DNA from: Streptomyces lacrimifluminis
GTDB taxonomy: Bacteria > Actinomycetota > Actinomycetes > Streptomycetales > Streptomycetaceae
Direction of reading: 5' to 3'
DNA length: 64,000 nt
NCBI RefSeq assembly: GCF_014646095.1
Contig: NZ_BMMU01000008.1
Span: 124,001-188,000 of the forward strand
Made by a program: the position numbers and the translations under genes. The notes beneath the pieces are model-generated. The model was not told the origin of the DNA and did no database searches. It worked only from the letters and a program-made list of their open reading frames with translations. Of this stretch, positions 27,645-36,324 are shown one piece after another. How positions within the stretch are numbered: the stretch's first letter is position 1; each line of letters starts with the position of its first letter.

Positions 27645-27775
27645 CACACACAGACGTACAGCGGCCGTACGTTCGACGCGGGGCGGCCGGGTACGACGTA
27701 CGCACCGTCCGGTCCGGTACCCCGGACGGCCCCTCGCCGGATGCGGAGCAGGGCGGTTCGCGGTCCACTCGGGCC

Positions 27776-28426
27776 ATGAGCAGCGAACCGCCCCCCGGCT
27801 CCGGTCAGCAGCCACCGGACGACGACCCGTTCAGGAAGCAGCCGCCGCCTCCGTCGTACGGCGCAGGCGATCCGTACGGCAGCCCAGGCCCCGGCGGCGG
27901 CTCGCCGTACGGTGGTGGCCCGCCGTACGCAGGCGGTGGCGGTGATCCCTACGGCGGTGCCGGGGACCCCCTCGCGGGGATGCCCCCGCTCGCCGACGGC
28001 GGCCGACGCGTGCTCGCGCGGCTCATCGACATGATCCTCGTCGGTGTCGTCGTCTGGCTGCTCACCCTGGGTTTCAACGTCAACGAGTACGAGGTCGACG
28101 GCGACAGGATGGAGTACGGCCGCCAGTTCGGCCAGTCGTTCATCGCCGCTGTGCTCTACATCGCCTACGACACGATCCTGATCTCCCGCACCGGGCAGAC
28201 ACTCGGCAAGAAGTGGCTCCGGCTCCGGGTCGCCAACCTCGACAACGGCGCCACGCCCTCCGTGCAGAGCGCGCTCATCCGCTCGCTCGTGCTGTGGATC
28301 CCGTTCGCGTTCTGCTGCGCCTGTATCTGGACGGCGATCTCGGGCGGCTGGAGCTTCTTCGACAAGCCGTACAAGCAGGGTCTGCACGACAAGGCGGCCA
28401 AGACGGTGGTGGTCAGCGCCGGTTGA
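27776..28426 (+). CDS. RDD-family membrane protein with a Gly/Pro/Tyr-rich N-terminus
   Basis: This 216-aa protein has an N-terminal ~75 residues that are a low-complexity PYGG/SPYGGG-type tail (PPPPSYGAGDPYGSPGPGGG), probably cytoplasmic and disordered. The RDD domain follows (GGRRVLARLIDMILVGVVVW; RTGQTLGKKWLRLRVANLDN; FDKPYKQGLHDKAAKTVVV), with about three to four membrane helices. It is a paralogue of the preceding RDD gene, but the two share only the membrane domain. Start ATG 27776. A strong 24-bp hairpin lies 26 nt after the stop. Confidence 0.87.
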   Translation: MSSEPPPGSGQQPPDDDPFRKQPPPPSYGAGDPYGSPGPGGGSPYGGGPPYAGGGGDPYGGAGDPLAGMPPLADGGRRVLARLIDMILVGVVVWLLTLGFNVNEYEVDGDRMEYGRQFGQSFIAAVLYIAYDTILISRTGQTLGKKWLRLRVANLDNGATPSVQSALIRSLVLWIPFAFCCACIWTAISGGWSFFDKPYKQGLHDKAAKTVVVSAG

Positions 28427-28451
28427 TCCGGTTGATCGACTCCGGAGACGG

Positions 28452-28504
28452 CAACGGCGGTTGGGCGGGGCCCGCATCACGCGGGCCCCGCCCAACCGCC
28501 GTTG
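28452..28504. terminator. 24-bp perfect hairpin between convergent genes
   Basis: The arm 28452-28475 is an exact reverse complement of 28481-28504 (key sequence GGTTGGGCGGGGCCCGC), with the 5-nt loop ATCAC. It sits between the RDD gene (+) and the small membrane gene (-) and should stop both. Confidence 0.9.
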
Positions 28505-28523
28505 GCGCAGCAGAGGGGGCGGT

Positions 28524-28808
28524 TCAGTCGTGCTGTCCCGAGGAGGCCTCTACCGGGACGCGCTCGCGCGGCGCCGGGGCGGGCGACGACGAGGCGACGA
28601 TCTGTGAGGACGCCCGGGCCGGCTTCGGCCGGGGCACGGTCATGGCGACGAGCAGTCCCAGGGTGAGTCCCACGAGGGCGATGAGTGCGACCCCCGGACC
28701 CGAATTCGTCTGAGACAGCAGCAGCATGGCGAGCGTCGAGAGAATCACGGTGCACGACCCGTAGGTGAGCTGTGCGACGGTCGGACGAGGCGCGGTCTGA
28801 CGAGGCAT
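28524..28808 (-). CDS. small two-helix membrane protein
   Basis: This 94-aa conserved-looking Streptomyces protein has two hydrophobic segments (YGSCTVILSTLAMLLLSQ and GVALIALVGLTLGLLVAMTV) joined by a short TNSGP loop. Its tail is basic, then Ser/Pro-rich. Start ATG 28808 (MPRQTAPRPTVAQ) has GAGGA about 11 nt upstream. Function unknown. It is convergent with the RDD genes. Confidence 0.75.
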   Translation of the reverse strand: MPRQTAPRPTVAQLTYGSCTVILSTLAMLLLSQTNSGPGVALIALVGLTLGLLVAMTVPRPKPARASSQIVASSSPAPAPRERVPVEASSGQHD

Positions 28809-29085
28809 GGCAATCGAGTCCTCGTGGGAATCGGGGGTGAGGGGGGCGGGTCGACCTGGCTTTGCACCGGACATCCGGGGTTCCGCCGACCGACTCTAAT
28901 CGCGTCCATGCCCGACTGGAACGCGCAGTAAGCGTGACCTAACACACGGCTCCGGAGCACAGGGGGCGCACGGATTCATGGCGTCCACCAAGTGGACGCG
29001 CCCGCGCGCCGGTTGGGGACGGGCGGGACATGATCCCGGTGTCCGCATGGCGAACACATGGAGGACGTCGACTCCGCATAGTGCA

Positions 29086-29151
29086 CTTGACCTGTCCAAG
29101 TCAAGGTCTGTCTTTTCTTCCCAAACTCTAGTCAAATTGCGTCACTTGACT
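29086..29151. promoter_or_regulatory. cluster of four TTGAC/GTCAA boxes upstream of the M6 protease gene
   Basis: The 423-nt space 28809-29231 holds no gene; it contains the divergent promoters. CTTGAC (29086-29091) faces GTCAAG (29100-29105), and AGTCAA (29130-29135) faces TTGACT (29146-29151), making two dyads about 45 nt apart in an AT-richer stretch. They may be operators or overlapping -35 boxes for the secreted protease gene. I find no matching -10 at standard spacing. Confidence 0.45.
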
Positions 29152-29231
29152 ACACGCGTATACCGCCCGCGGACAGCTTCCGAACCAGGAACCCCCCATC
29201 CGCGCGGACGGACGCGGGGGAGGACCCTCAA

Positions 29232-31583
29232 GTGACCAGCAGACCCTGGACGTTCAGAACGGCGGCCATCGGCGTGGCACTCGCCACAGCCGCCGCCACC
29301 TTCTCCACCTTCGCCATCGCGGAGGCCGACTCGGGCAAGGGTGCGTCGGCCGCGCCGGCCGCGAACCGGCACGACCCGGCGGAGCATCAGCACGCCGAGC
29401 ACGACCTCGACGGCCCGCTCAGCAAGACCCAGGAGGCCCAGCGCGAGGAAGCCCTCAACCAGGTCATCTCCGGCCAGGCCACGGCCAAGAACCGCAACGG
29501 TTCGCAGGTCGTGCAGTTGAAGAGCGGCAAGGGCAAGGGCAAGTACGTCGAACTGGGCCGGGAGAAGACCGACAAGATCTTCACCATCCTGGTCGAGTTC
29601 GGCGACCAGATCGACAGCCGTTACGGCGGCACGGTCGGCCCGCTCCACAACCAGATAGCCAAGCCGGACCGTACCCAGGACAACAGCACGGCCTGGCAGG
29701 CGGACTACAACACCGAGCACTTCCAGGACCTCTACTTCGGCACCGGCAAGCGTGTCGAGTCGATGAAGAAGTACTACGAGAAGCAGTCCTCGGGCCGCTA
29801 CTCGATCGAGGGCACCGTCTCGGACTGGGTCAAGGTCCCCTACAACGAGGCCCGTTACGGCTCCAACCTGGCGAACGACGGTGCCTGGTACGCGGTCCGG
29901 GACGGTGTCACGGCCTGGGTCGCGGCGCAGAAGGCAGCAGGCGCGACCGACGCGGAGATCAAGGCGCAGCTGGCCGAGTACGACCAGTGGGACCGCTACG
30001 ACTTCGACGCCGACGGCAACTTCAACGAGCCCGACGGCTACATCGACCACTTCCAGATCGTGCACGCCGGTGAGGACGAGTCCGCGGGCGGCGGCGCCCA
30101 GGGCGAGGACGCCATCTGGGCCCACCGCTGGTACGCGTTCGGCACCGACGCCGGCTCGACCGGCCCCGCCGGCAACCGGCTCGGCGGCGCGCAGATCGGC
30201 GACTCCGGCATCTGGGTCGGCGACTACACCATCCAGCCGGAGAACGGCGGACTCGGCGTCTTCGCCCACGAGTTCGGCCACGACCTCGGTCTGCCGGACC
30301 ACTACGACACCACCAACACCGGTGAGAACTCGACCGGGTTCTGGACCCTGATGTCGTCCGGTTCCTGGCTCGGCACCGGTGGCGACAACATCGGTGACCT
30401 GCCCGGCGACATGACCGCCTGGGACAAGCTCCAGCTGGGCTGGCTCGACTACGACACGGCGAAGGCCGCGACGAAGTCGAACCACAAGCTGGGCGTCGCC
30501 GCGTACAACACCAAGAACCCGCAGGCGCTCATCGTCGAACTGCCCAAGAAGACGGTCTCCACCGAGGTCGTCACCCCGGCGCAGGGCGCGACCCAGTGGT
30601 GGAGCGGCAGCGACAACAACCTCTCCAACACGCTGACCCGTGCGGTCGACCTCACCGGCAAGTCCTCGGCCACGCTGACCCTGGACGGCTGGTACGACAT
30701 CGAGGCCGACTACGACTACCTCTACACCGAGGTCTCCACCGACGGCGGCGCCACCTACACGCCCCTCGACGGCACGGTCGACGGCGCTGCCATCCCGCGC
30801 GACGGCAGCGGCAAGCCGGCGCTCACCGGCACGGTCGACGCGTACAAGAAGCTGGCGTACTCCCTGGACGCGTACGCGGGCAAGAAGTTCGACCTGCGCT
30901 TCCGCTACACGTCCGACGGCGGTGTCTCCCAGAAGGGCTTCGCGGCCGACCAGATCACCGTCACCGCCGACGGTGCCACGGTCTTCGCCGACAACGCGGA
31001 GAGCGCGGACGCGGCGTGGACGACGAAGGGCTTCTCGCGCATCGGCGCGGCCATCACGGACGACTACCCGCAGTACTACATCGCCGAGAACCGCCAGTAC
31101 GTGTCGTACGACAAGACCCTCAAGGTCGGCCCGTACAACTTCGGCTTCTCGACGACCCGTCCGTCCTGGGTCGAGCACTACCCGTACCAGAACGGCCTGT
31201 TGATCTGGAAGTGGGACACCTCCCAGAAGGACAACAACGTCACCGCGCACCCGGGTACCGGTCTGCTCCTCCCGGTGGACGCGCACCCGACCCCGCTGAA
31301 GTGGGCGGACGGCACGCTGATGCGCAGCCGCATCCAGTCCTACGACTCCCCCTTCAGCCTGTACCGCACGGACGCGCTCCGGCTCCACAACGCGGACGTG
31401 CTCACGAAGGTCGCCTCCCAGAAGGGCGTGCCGATCTTCAACGACCGCACCTCCACGTACTACGACGCGGCGACCCCGCTCGCGGGTGTGAAGATCACTG
31501 ACACCAACACCAAGATCAAGATCGTCAAGGAGGCCTTCGACGGCTCCACGATCTCGGTCCAGGTGGGCCCCGCAGTGAAGTAA
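29232..31583 (+). CDS. secreted immune inhibitor A-type M6 metalloprotease
   Basis: This 783-aa secreted zinc protease has a signal peptide (TAAIGVALATAAATFSTFAI, cleavage near AEA). A propeptide-like region with the lysine-rich KSGKGKGKYVELG follows, then the catalytic domain with HEFGHDLGLPDH near residue 345, the HExxHxxxxxH zinc site. A downstream Met-turn candidate is WTLMSSGSWLG. The C-terminal half has beta-rich domains (TLDGWYDIEADYDYLYTEVS) typical of InhA. Start GTG 29232 follows a strong GGGGGAGGA. It is likely an extracellular nutrient or developmental protease. The 423-nt upstream region has TTGAC dyads, and a terminator follows 23 nt after the stop. Confidence 0.93.
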   Translation: MTSRPWTFRTAAIGVALATAAATFSTFAIAEADSGKGASAAPAANRHDPAEHQHAEHDLDGPLSKTQEAQREEALNQVISGQATAKNRNGSQVVQLKSGKGKGKYVELGREKTDKIFTILVEFGDQIDSRYGGTVGPLHNQIAKPDRTQDNSTAWQADYNTEHFQDLYFGTGKRVESMKKYYEKQSSGRYSIEGTVSDWVKVPYNEARYGSNLANDGAWYAVRDGVTAWVAAQKAAGATDAEIKAQLAEYDQWDRYDFDADGNFNEPDGYIDHFQIVHAGEDESAGGGAQGEDAIWAHRWYAFGTDAGSTGPAGNRLGGAQIGDSGIWVGDYTIQPENGGLGVFAHEFGHDLGLPDHYDTTNTGENSTGFWTLMSSGSWLGTGGDNIGDLPGDMTAWDKLQLGWLDYDTAKAATKSNHKLGVAAYNTKNPQALIVELPKKTVSTEVVTPAQGATQWWSGSDNNLSNTLTRAVDLTGKSSATLTLDGWYDIEADYDYLYTEVSTDGGATYTPLDGTVDGAAIPRDGSGKPALTGTVDAYKKLAYSLDAYAGKKFDLRFRYTSDGGVSQKGFAADQITVTADGATVFADNAESADAAWTTKGFSRIGAAITDDYPQYYIAENRQYVSYDKTLKVGPYNFGFSTTRPSWVEHYPYQNGLLIWKWDTSQKDNNVTAHPGTGLLLPVDAHPTPLKWADGTLMRSRIQSYDSPFSLYRTDALRLHNADVLTKVASQKGVPIFNDRTSTYYDAATPLAGVKITDTNTKIKIVKEAFDGSTISVQVGPAVK

Positions 31584-31605
31584 CCCACATATCTGCAGGT
31601 CAGAG

Positions 31606-31650
31606 CATGATCGGCCGTGACCCCCTGGCGGGTCGCGGCCGATCGTGTTT
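31606..31650 (+). terminator. terminator of the M6 protease gene
   Basis: GATCGGCCGTGACCC (31609-31623) pairs with GGGTCGCGGCCGATC (31630-31644) with one G-U, and the stem can extend three more pairs. GTGTTT follows, so it resembles a classic intrinsic terminator. Confidence 0.85.
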
Positions 31651-31705
31651 AGGTGCCTCCTGTGGCTTTCTTATTGACACCGAGTCCCACGGGGGGTGTG
31701 ACCGC

Positions 31706-32068
31706 ATGGCCGCAGGAGGTTTCTGCAAGTTGCCCAGTGGCAGCGTGGTGGTGGCGTTGAACCTGCCCAGCCCCACCGCCCCGGCCCCGGCGCGCACGGG
31801 TGCCGGCCTGGACGACGTGCGCGTCCTGGTGCTGGCCCAGAACCGGGCCAGGGCACTGACCCGTCTGCGCAACCTCGGCCTGCGAGCGGTCTACCTCCGG
31901 GGCAACGCGGCCCCGCCCACCCCCGACGAGATCACGGCCGTCCTCCACCACCCCGACGGCCTGATATGGCGTACGGCCCCGGACAACCGCGTCCCCTCGA
32001 CACCGGAGCGCACGGAGCTGTGGCACCCGATCAGGTCCCTGCTGCGGAGGCCGACGGCACGGGTGTGA
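31706..32068 (+). CDS. small conserved hypothetical protein
   Basis: This ~120-aa protein has a central ab-pattern (VRVLVLAQNRARALTRLRNL, GLRAVYLRGNAAPPTPDEIT, AVLHHPDGLIWR) that is protein-like and matches small Streptomyces hypotheticals I have seen. The start is uncertain: ATG 31706 has a G-run (GGGGGG) about 9 nt upstream and is preferred, while TTG 31730 follows AGGAGG at a longer distance. TTGACA at 31674-31679 may be its -35. No domain or membrane helix is visible. Confidence 0.6.
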   Translation: MAAGGFCKLPSGSVVVALNLPSPTAPAPARTGAGLDDVRVLVLAQNRARALTRLRNLGLRAVYLRGNAAPPTPDEITAVLHHPDGLIWRTAPDNRVPSTPERTELWHPIRSLLRRPTARV

Positions 32069-32171
32069 CGGTCGGGCACGCCCGGGCGTGCCCGACCGGG
32101 CCGGTCCTCCGCCCCGCGACCTAGGACCGCCGCCGGATGTGAAGGGCCGACGCGGGCCGTAACCTCGCCGC

Positions 32172-32651
32172 ATGACGGCAGCCGAAGCGCACCCCGACGG
32201 ACCCCGCAGCATCGAGCAGCGCAGGCGCGAGGCGCTGGAACGGCTCGCGCGGGACATCGACGTATGGGTCGCCACGGCGGACGCCGACGGCGAGCCGACC
32301 CTCGTGCCCCTGACCTTCTGGTGGGACGGCGAGACGGTGTGGCTGGCCACCCGTGACACCAACCCGACCGGCCGCAACCTGCGCGCCTCGGGCCGGGTCC
32401 GGCTCTGCTTCGGCCACACCCGGGACGTGGTCCTGATCCACGGCACCGCGCGCACGCTGACCCACGACGAGCTGCCCGCCGGCGTCGGCGACGCCTTCAC
32501 CGCGAAGGACGGCTGGGACCCGCGGGGGAGCGGTCCCTCGTACGTCTGGTTCCAGGTCACGCCCGAGGTGATCCAGGCGTGGGGAACCGTGCCCGAGATG
32601 ACCGACCGGGATCTGATGCGCGACGGAAAGTGGCTGGTCCAGGGCGACTGA
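32172..32651 (+). CDS. PPOX-class (split-barrel) flavin/F420-dependent protein
   Basis: This 159-aa protein of the pyridoxamine-phosphate-oxidase-like split-barrel fold, common in actinobacteria as F420- or FMN-dependent reductases, shows VWVATADADGEPTLVPLTFW, TVWLATRDTNPTGRNLRASG and VRLCFGHTRDVVLIHGTAR. The C-terminus YVWFQVTPEVIQAWGTVPEM is typical. Substrate and cofactor cannot be told apart by eye. Start ATG 32172. The gene ends next to a long intergenic foldback repeat that separates it from pncA. Confidence 0.82.
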   Translation: MTAAEAHPDGPRSIEQRRREALERLARDIDVWVATADADGEPTLVPLTFWWDGETVWLATRDTNPTGRNLRASGRVRLCFGHTRDVVLIHGTARTLTHDELPAGVGDAFTAKDGWDPRGSGPSYVWFQVTPEVIQAWGTVPEMTDRDLMRDGKWLVQGD

Positions 32652-32699
32652 ATCCGGGGCCCTTGGTTTTCTCGCCCCCGTCGCCCCTACCCGTTCCAT

Positions 32700-32850
32700 C
32701 CCTGGGGGCTGCGCCCCCGGACCCCCGCATCGGTCCTGAAGGGGCCTTGTCCTCAAACGCCGGACGGGCTGAAAGATCAAGCCCCGGCCAGCATCATCCA
32801 GCCCCTCCGGCGTTTGAGGAGCGGGGGTTCGGGGCGGAGCCCCCGAGGAC
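32700..32850. repeat. intergenic foldback repeat (~150 bp)
   Basis: A 22-bp pair with one mismatch, TCCTCAAACGCCGGACGGGC at 32750 and its complement ending at 32820, is nested within an outer inverted pair of G/C-rich hairpins (GGGGGCTGCGCCCCC near 32704 and GGGGCGGAGCCCC near 32830). The whole folds back on itself with a ~27-nt centre. I recognise this CAAACGCCGGACGGGCTG-type element as widespread between genes in Streptomyces genomes. Here it separates two convergent genes and may serve as terminator. Confidence 0.75.
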
Positions 32851-32886
32851 GGGACGGGTAAGGGCGGCGGGGGCGAAGAAACCGCG

Positions 32887-33471
32887 CTACACCACCGGCT
32901 TCCCCGACAGCTCCACCCCCGCCTCCCGCAGCTCCTCCAACGCCCGCTCCGTCGTCTCCTCGGCCACCCCGGCGGTGAGGTCCAGCAGGACCTGGGTGCG
33001 GAAGCCCTCGCGGGCCGCGTCCAGGGCGGTGGCCCTGACGCAGTGGTCGGTCGCGATGCCGACCACGTCCACCTCGTCGATCTCGCGGGCCCGCAGCCAG
33101 TCGGCCAGCGTGACGCCGTTCTCGTCGGCGCCCTCGAAGCCGCTGTAGGCCGCCGCGTACGCGCCCTTGTCGAAGACGGCGTCGATCGCGCCGGAGGCGA
33201 CCGCCGGGGCGAAGTTCGGGTGGAAGCCGACGCCCTCCGTGCCGGCCACGCAGTGCGCGGGCCAGGAACGCTGGAAGTCTGGGTTGTCGGCGAAGTGCCC
33301 GCCGGGTGCGATGTGGTGATCGCGGGTCGCCACGACATGCCGGTATCCGGCAGGTGCCTGCCCGATCAGTTCGGTGATCGCGGCGGCCACGTCGGCACCC
33401 CCGGTCACCGCGAGACTGCCTCCCTCGCAGAAGTCGTTCTGCACGTCTACGACGATCAAGGCGCGGCGCAT
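32887..33471 (-). CDS. pncA: nicotinamidase
   Basis: This enzyme (194 aa) deamidates nicotinamide to nicotinate for NAD salvage. The isochorismatase-like fold shows the catalytic Asp9 (LIVVDVQNDF), a metal-binding RDHH near residue 51, the catalytic Lys in AVFDKGAYA and the nucleophilic Cys in GIATDHCVRATALDA near residue 144. All key residues are present. It lies upstream of a convergent repeat and downstream of pncB on the same strand, the next enzyme of the pathway, though 204 nt apart, so they may have separate promoters. Confidence 0.95.
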   Translation of the reverse strand: MRRALIVVDVQNDFCEGGSLAVTGGADVAAAITELIGQAPAGYRHVVATRDHHIAPGGHFADNPDFQRSWPAHCVAGTEGVGFHPNFAPAVASGAIDAVFDKGAYAAAYSGFEGADENGVTLADWLRAREIDEVDVVGIATDHCVRATALDAAREGFRTQVLLDLTAGVAEETTERALEELREAGVELSGKPVV

Positions 33472-33675
33472 GGGCGGTCTTCCTTCGACGGTTTCGGCCG
33501 TACGGCCGTTTCGGCGGTGACGGCGGGTCGGTCGTGTGGAGGGGTGCGGGCCCGGCCGGTGTGACTATGTGAACTACTGAACCACCGAGCCTAGAGACTT
33601 CCGCACCAGTTCGGGAGGGGGCATTCGGGGCAATCGGCGCGCACGGACGCCCGTAGCCCCTGGGTACCGGGCGTG

Positions 33676-35016
33676 TCAGGCGCTCACGGGCACGTACTCC
33701 GTCGGAATGACGGCCTCCCCGCGCGACAGCTGGGTCGCCGACAGCGGCAGGTTGGCGCGCGCGGCGACATGCCGGTCCCGTACGACGTCCAAGGCCTCGC
33801 GGGCGACGACCTCACCGCCCTTGACCAGCTCGACCAGCAGCTGACGGTCGGCCAGCTCGGCGGGCACCGGTCCCGTACCGATCACCTCGGCCTCCGCGGT
33901 CCCGTCCCGGTCGAGCCGCCGGGCCGCCCACTTCCGGCCGCCGACGGAGGTCTTGCCGCCGCTCGACTTCTTCGCCACCGGGACGAGCGGAGCCTTCGGG
34001 TCCGCCGACTCGGCGCGGGCCACCAACTTGTAGACCATCGAGCAGGTGGGGTGGCCGGAACCCGTCACCAGCTGGGTGCCGACCCCGTACGCGTCCACGG
34101 GCGCCGCCGCCAGCGAGGCGATCGCGTACTCGTCGAGGTCCGAGGTCACGATGATCCGCGTCCGCTCGGCCCCCAGCTCGTCCAGCTGCTGCCGCACCCG
34201 GTGCGCGACCAGGAGCAGATCCCCTGAGTCGATGCGCACCGCGCCGAGCTCCGGCCCGGCGACCTCCACCGCCACCCGTACCGCCTCGGTGACGTCGTAC
34301 GTGTCCACCAGCAGCGTCGTGTTCCGGCCCAGCGAGTCCACCTGGGCCTGGAAGGCGTCCCGCTCGCGGTCGTGGAGCAGGGTGAACGCGTGGGCGCTCG
34401 TCCCGACGGTCGGGATGCCGTAGCGGAAACCGGCGGCCAGGTCGGACGTGCTCGTGAAGCCGCCGACGTACGCGGCGCGGGAGGCGGCCACCGCGGCCAG
34501 CTCGTGGGTGCGCCGGGCGCCCATCTCGATCAGCGGGCGGTCACCGGCGGCCGAGGCCATCCGGGACGCCGCCGCCGCGATCGCCGAGTCGTGGTTGAGG
34601 ATGGAGAGGATCACCGTCTCCAGCAGCACGCACTCCGCGAAGGAGCCCTCGACCCGCAGGACCGGCGAGCCCGGGAAGTAGACCTCGCCCTCGGGATAGC
34701 CCCAGATGTCCCCGCCGAACCGGTACGAGGCCAGCCACTCCAGGGTCTCCTCGTTGACGATCCGGCGCTCACGCAGGAAGTCGAGGACGGCCGCGTCGAA
34801 GCGGAAGTTCTCCACCGCGTCGAGCACCCGCCCGGTGCCCGCGACGACGCCGTAGCGCCGGCCTTCGGGCAGCCGCCGGGTGAAGGCCTCGAAGACCGAC
34901 CGCCGGTCGGCGGTGCCCGCCTTCAGGGCTGCCTGGAGCATCGTCAGCTCGTAGTGATCCGTGAAGAGAGCCGTCGAGGGAACGTCCACCGGCAGCCCAA
35001 GGTCCGCTGTGTTCAT
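33676..35016 (-). CDS. pncB: nicotinate phosphoribosyltransferase
   Basis: This 446-aa enzyme makes nicotinate mononucleotide from nicotinate and PRPP in the Preiss-Handler pathway. Recognisable parts are ALFTDHYELTMLQAALKAG at the N-terminus, GVVAGTGRVLDAVENF, GARRTHELAAVAASRAAYVG and AVRIDSGDLLLVAHRVRQQL with the phosphoribosyl-binding loop IIVTSDLDEYAI. The C-terminus VARAESADPKAPLVPVAKKS has the usual KxS motif. It sits immediately before pncA on the same strand and is divergent from clpS. Start ATG 35016 is the first methionine. Confidence 0.95.
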   Translation of the reverse strand: MNTADLGLPVDVPSTALFTDHYELTMLQAALKAGTADRRSVFEAFTRRLPEGRRYGVVAGTGRVLDAVENFRFDAAVLDFLRERRIVNEETLEWLASYRFGGDIWGYPEGEVYFPGSPVLRVEGSFAECVLLETVILSILNHDSAIAAAASRMASAAGDRPLIEMGARRTHELAAVAASRAAYVGGFTSTSDLAAGFRYGIPTVGTSAHAFTLLHDRERDAFQAQVDSLGRNTTLLVDTYDVTEAVRVAVEVAGPELGAVRIDSGDLLLVAHRVRQQLDELGAERTRIIVTSDLDEYAIASLAAAPVDAYGVGTQLVTGSGHPTCSMVYKLVARAESADPKAPLVPVAKKSSGGKTSVGGRKWAARRLDRDGTAEAEVIGTGPVPAELADRQLLVELVKGGEVVAREALDVVRDRHVAARANLPLSATQLSRGEAVIPTEYVPVSA

Positions 35017-35151
35017 GGACGGGATGCTACCCCCATCTCGTCACTTTGACGATTTCTGCTCGCGAGCGGTCCCGGTCCGAGGCTCGGGCCGGCTCCCGGA
35101 CCGGGCCTCGTCCGGGCTCCGTTTGGCCCGTGACCCCCTTCTGGTGGCAGC

Positions 35152-35469
35152 ATGGGCCGTGTGACGTCACCCGCTCCCGTAGAGATCGAACGCACCGAGT
35201 CGGCGGAGGAGGCCTTCGCCGTACCCGAGCCCGACGTCCCGTGGGTCACCATCGTCCACAACGACCCGGTCAACCTCATGAGCTATGTGACCTACGTCTT
35301 CCAGACGTACTTCGGCTACCCGAAGGACAAGGCCACCAAGCTCATGATGGACGTCCACCACAAGGGCCGGGCCGTCGTCTCCAGCGGCAGTCGCGAGGAG
35401 ATGGAACGCGACGTCCAGGCGATGCACGGCTACGGCCTGTGGGCCACCCTCCAGCAGGACCGGAAGTAG
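35152..35469 (+). CDS. clpS: ClpS, ATP-dependent Clp protease adaptor
   Basis: This 105-aa adaptor for N-end-rule substrates delivers proteins to ClpAP/ClpCP. The binding pocket is visible in [20 protein letters not shown] and the conserved [20 protein letters not shown]. The N-terminal tail ([18 protein letters not shown]) is the flexible, acidic extension. ATG 35152 and GTG 35161 are alternative starts. The DUF2017 gene that usually follows in Streptomyces is separated here by a 237-bp inverted-repeat element. Confidence 0.95.
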   Translation: MGRVTSPAPVEIERTESAEEAFAVPEPDVPWVTIVHNDPVNLMSYVTYVFQTYFGYPKDKATKLMMDVHHKGRAVVSSGSREEMERDVQAMHGYGLWATLQQDRK

Positions 35470-35480
35470 CGAACCACCTG

Positions 35481-35717
35481 AGGGGGTGTCCTCTGGGTCA
35501 GTCCGGCGTCGCGGGGCCCGGCACGCACTCCCCCAGAGGGGGGACCCCCAGCCGCGTTGTCGTCACTCGCCGACTCCCCCACTCTCGACTTCGCCCGACC
35601 GGGGCCCCATCGCGTCGACTCCCTCCTCCGCCTTGCAGCTGCACGCACCGGACCCCGCTCGGGTCGGCCACCAACGCACTCGGCGCCACTGCCGATCTGA
35701 CCCAGAGGACACCCCCT
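35481..35717. mobile_element. MITE-like element with 21-bp terminal inverted repeats
   Basis: AGGGGGTGTCCTCTGGGTCA plus G (35481-35501) is perfectly inverted at 35697-35717, with 195 bp of non-coding interior. The ends show no obvious target duplication (left flank CCTG, right flank AGTG). The interior carries an internal C-run/G-run hairpin (CCCCCAGAGGGGGG). There is no transposase. It sits 11 nt after the clpS stop, and its last base is 1 nt before the DUF2017 start codon. Confidence 0.8.
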
Positions 35718-35718
35718 A

Positions 35719-36324
35719 GTGCCAGGACACTTCGAACCGCTCCCCGGCGGCGGCGCCGCCGTCGCGCTCGACGACGTCGAGATCTCCATCATCCGGTCGC
35801 TGGCCGTGCAGCTCCTGGAGCTGATCGGCCCCGGCCCCGCCGAGGACGCATCCGGCGACCCGCTCGCCGAGCTGTTCGCCGAGGGTCCGAGCGAACCGCC
35901 CTCCGACCCGGTGCTCAGGCGCCTGTTCCCGGACGCCTACAGCGACCCCGTCGACGTACCGTCGTCGCCCGGCAAGGCCGAGGAGCAGCGGGAGTACTCC
36001 GCCGAGTTCCGCCGGTTCACCGAGAACGACCTGCGGACCGGCAAGCGGGAGAGCGCCCTCACGGTGATCCGCTCACTGGACGCGCTGACGCCGGCCGGTG
36101 ACGGGGGCGCGGTGCTCAAACTGGCGCGCGAGGAGTCCCAGCAGTGGCTCGGCACGCTCAACGACCTGCGTCTCGCGATCGGCTCCCGGCTGGACGTCGT
36201 CGACGAGGAGGACGCCGACCTCCTCTACCGGCTGCCGGACGAGGACCCGCGCAAGCCGATGGTGATGGCGTACCTCTGGCTGGGCGGGTTGCAGGAGACG
36301 CTCGTCTCCACGCTCATGCCGTGA
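35719..36324 (+). CDS. DUF2017 family protein
   Basis: This 201-aa protein belongs to DUF2017, a family nearly always beside clpS in actinobacteria. The pattern is GHFEPLPGGGAAVALDDVEI, SLAVQLLELIGPGPAEDASG, then EFRRFTENDLRTGKRESALT and LLYRLPDEDPRKPMVMAYLW. Function unknown; linkage suggests a role around the Clp protease. The GTG start is 1 nt beyond the inverted repeat, and the only Shine-Dalgarno-like sequence (GAGGA, 35705-35709) lies inside that repeat, 9 nt from the start. Thus the element may provide the ribosome-binding site. Confidence 0.88.
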   Translation: MPGHFEPLPGGGAAVALDDVEISIIRSLAVQLLELIGPGPAEDASGDPLAELFAEGPSEPPSDPVLRRLFPDAYSDPVDVPSSPGKAEEQREYSAEFRRFTENDLRTGKRESALTVIRSLDALTPAGDGGAVLKLAREESQQWLGTLNDLRLAIGSRLDVVDEEDADLLYRLPDEDPRKPMVMAYLWLGGLQETLVSTLMP

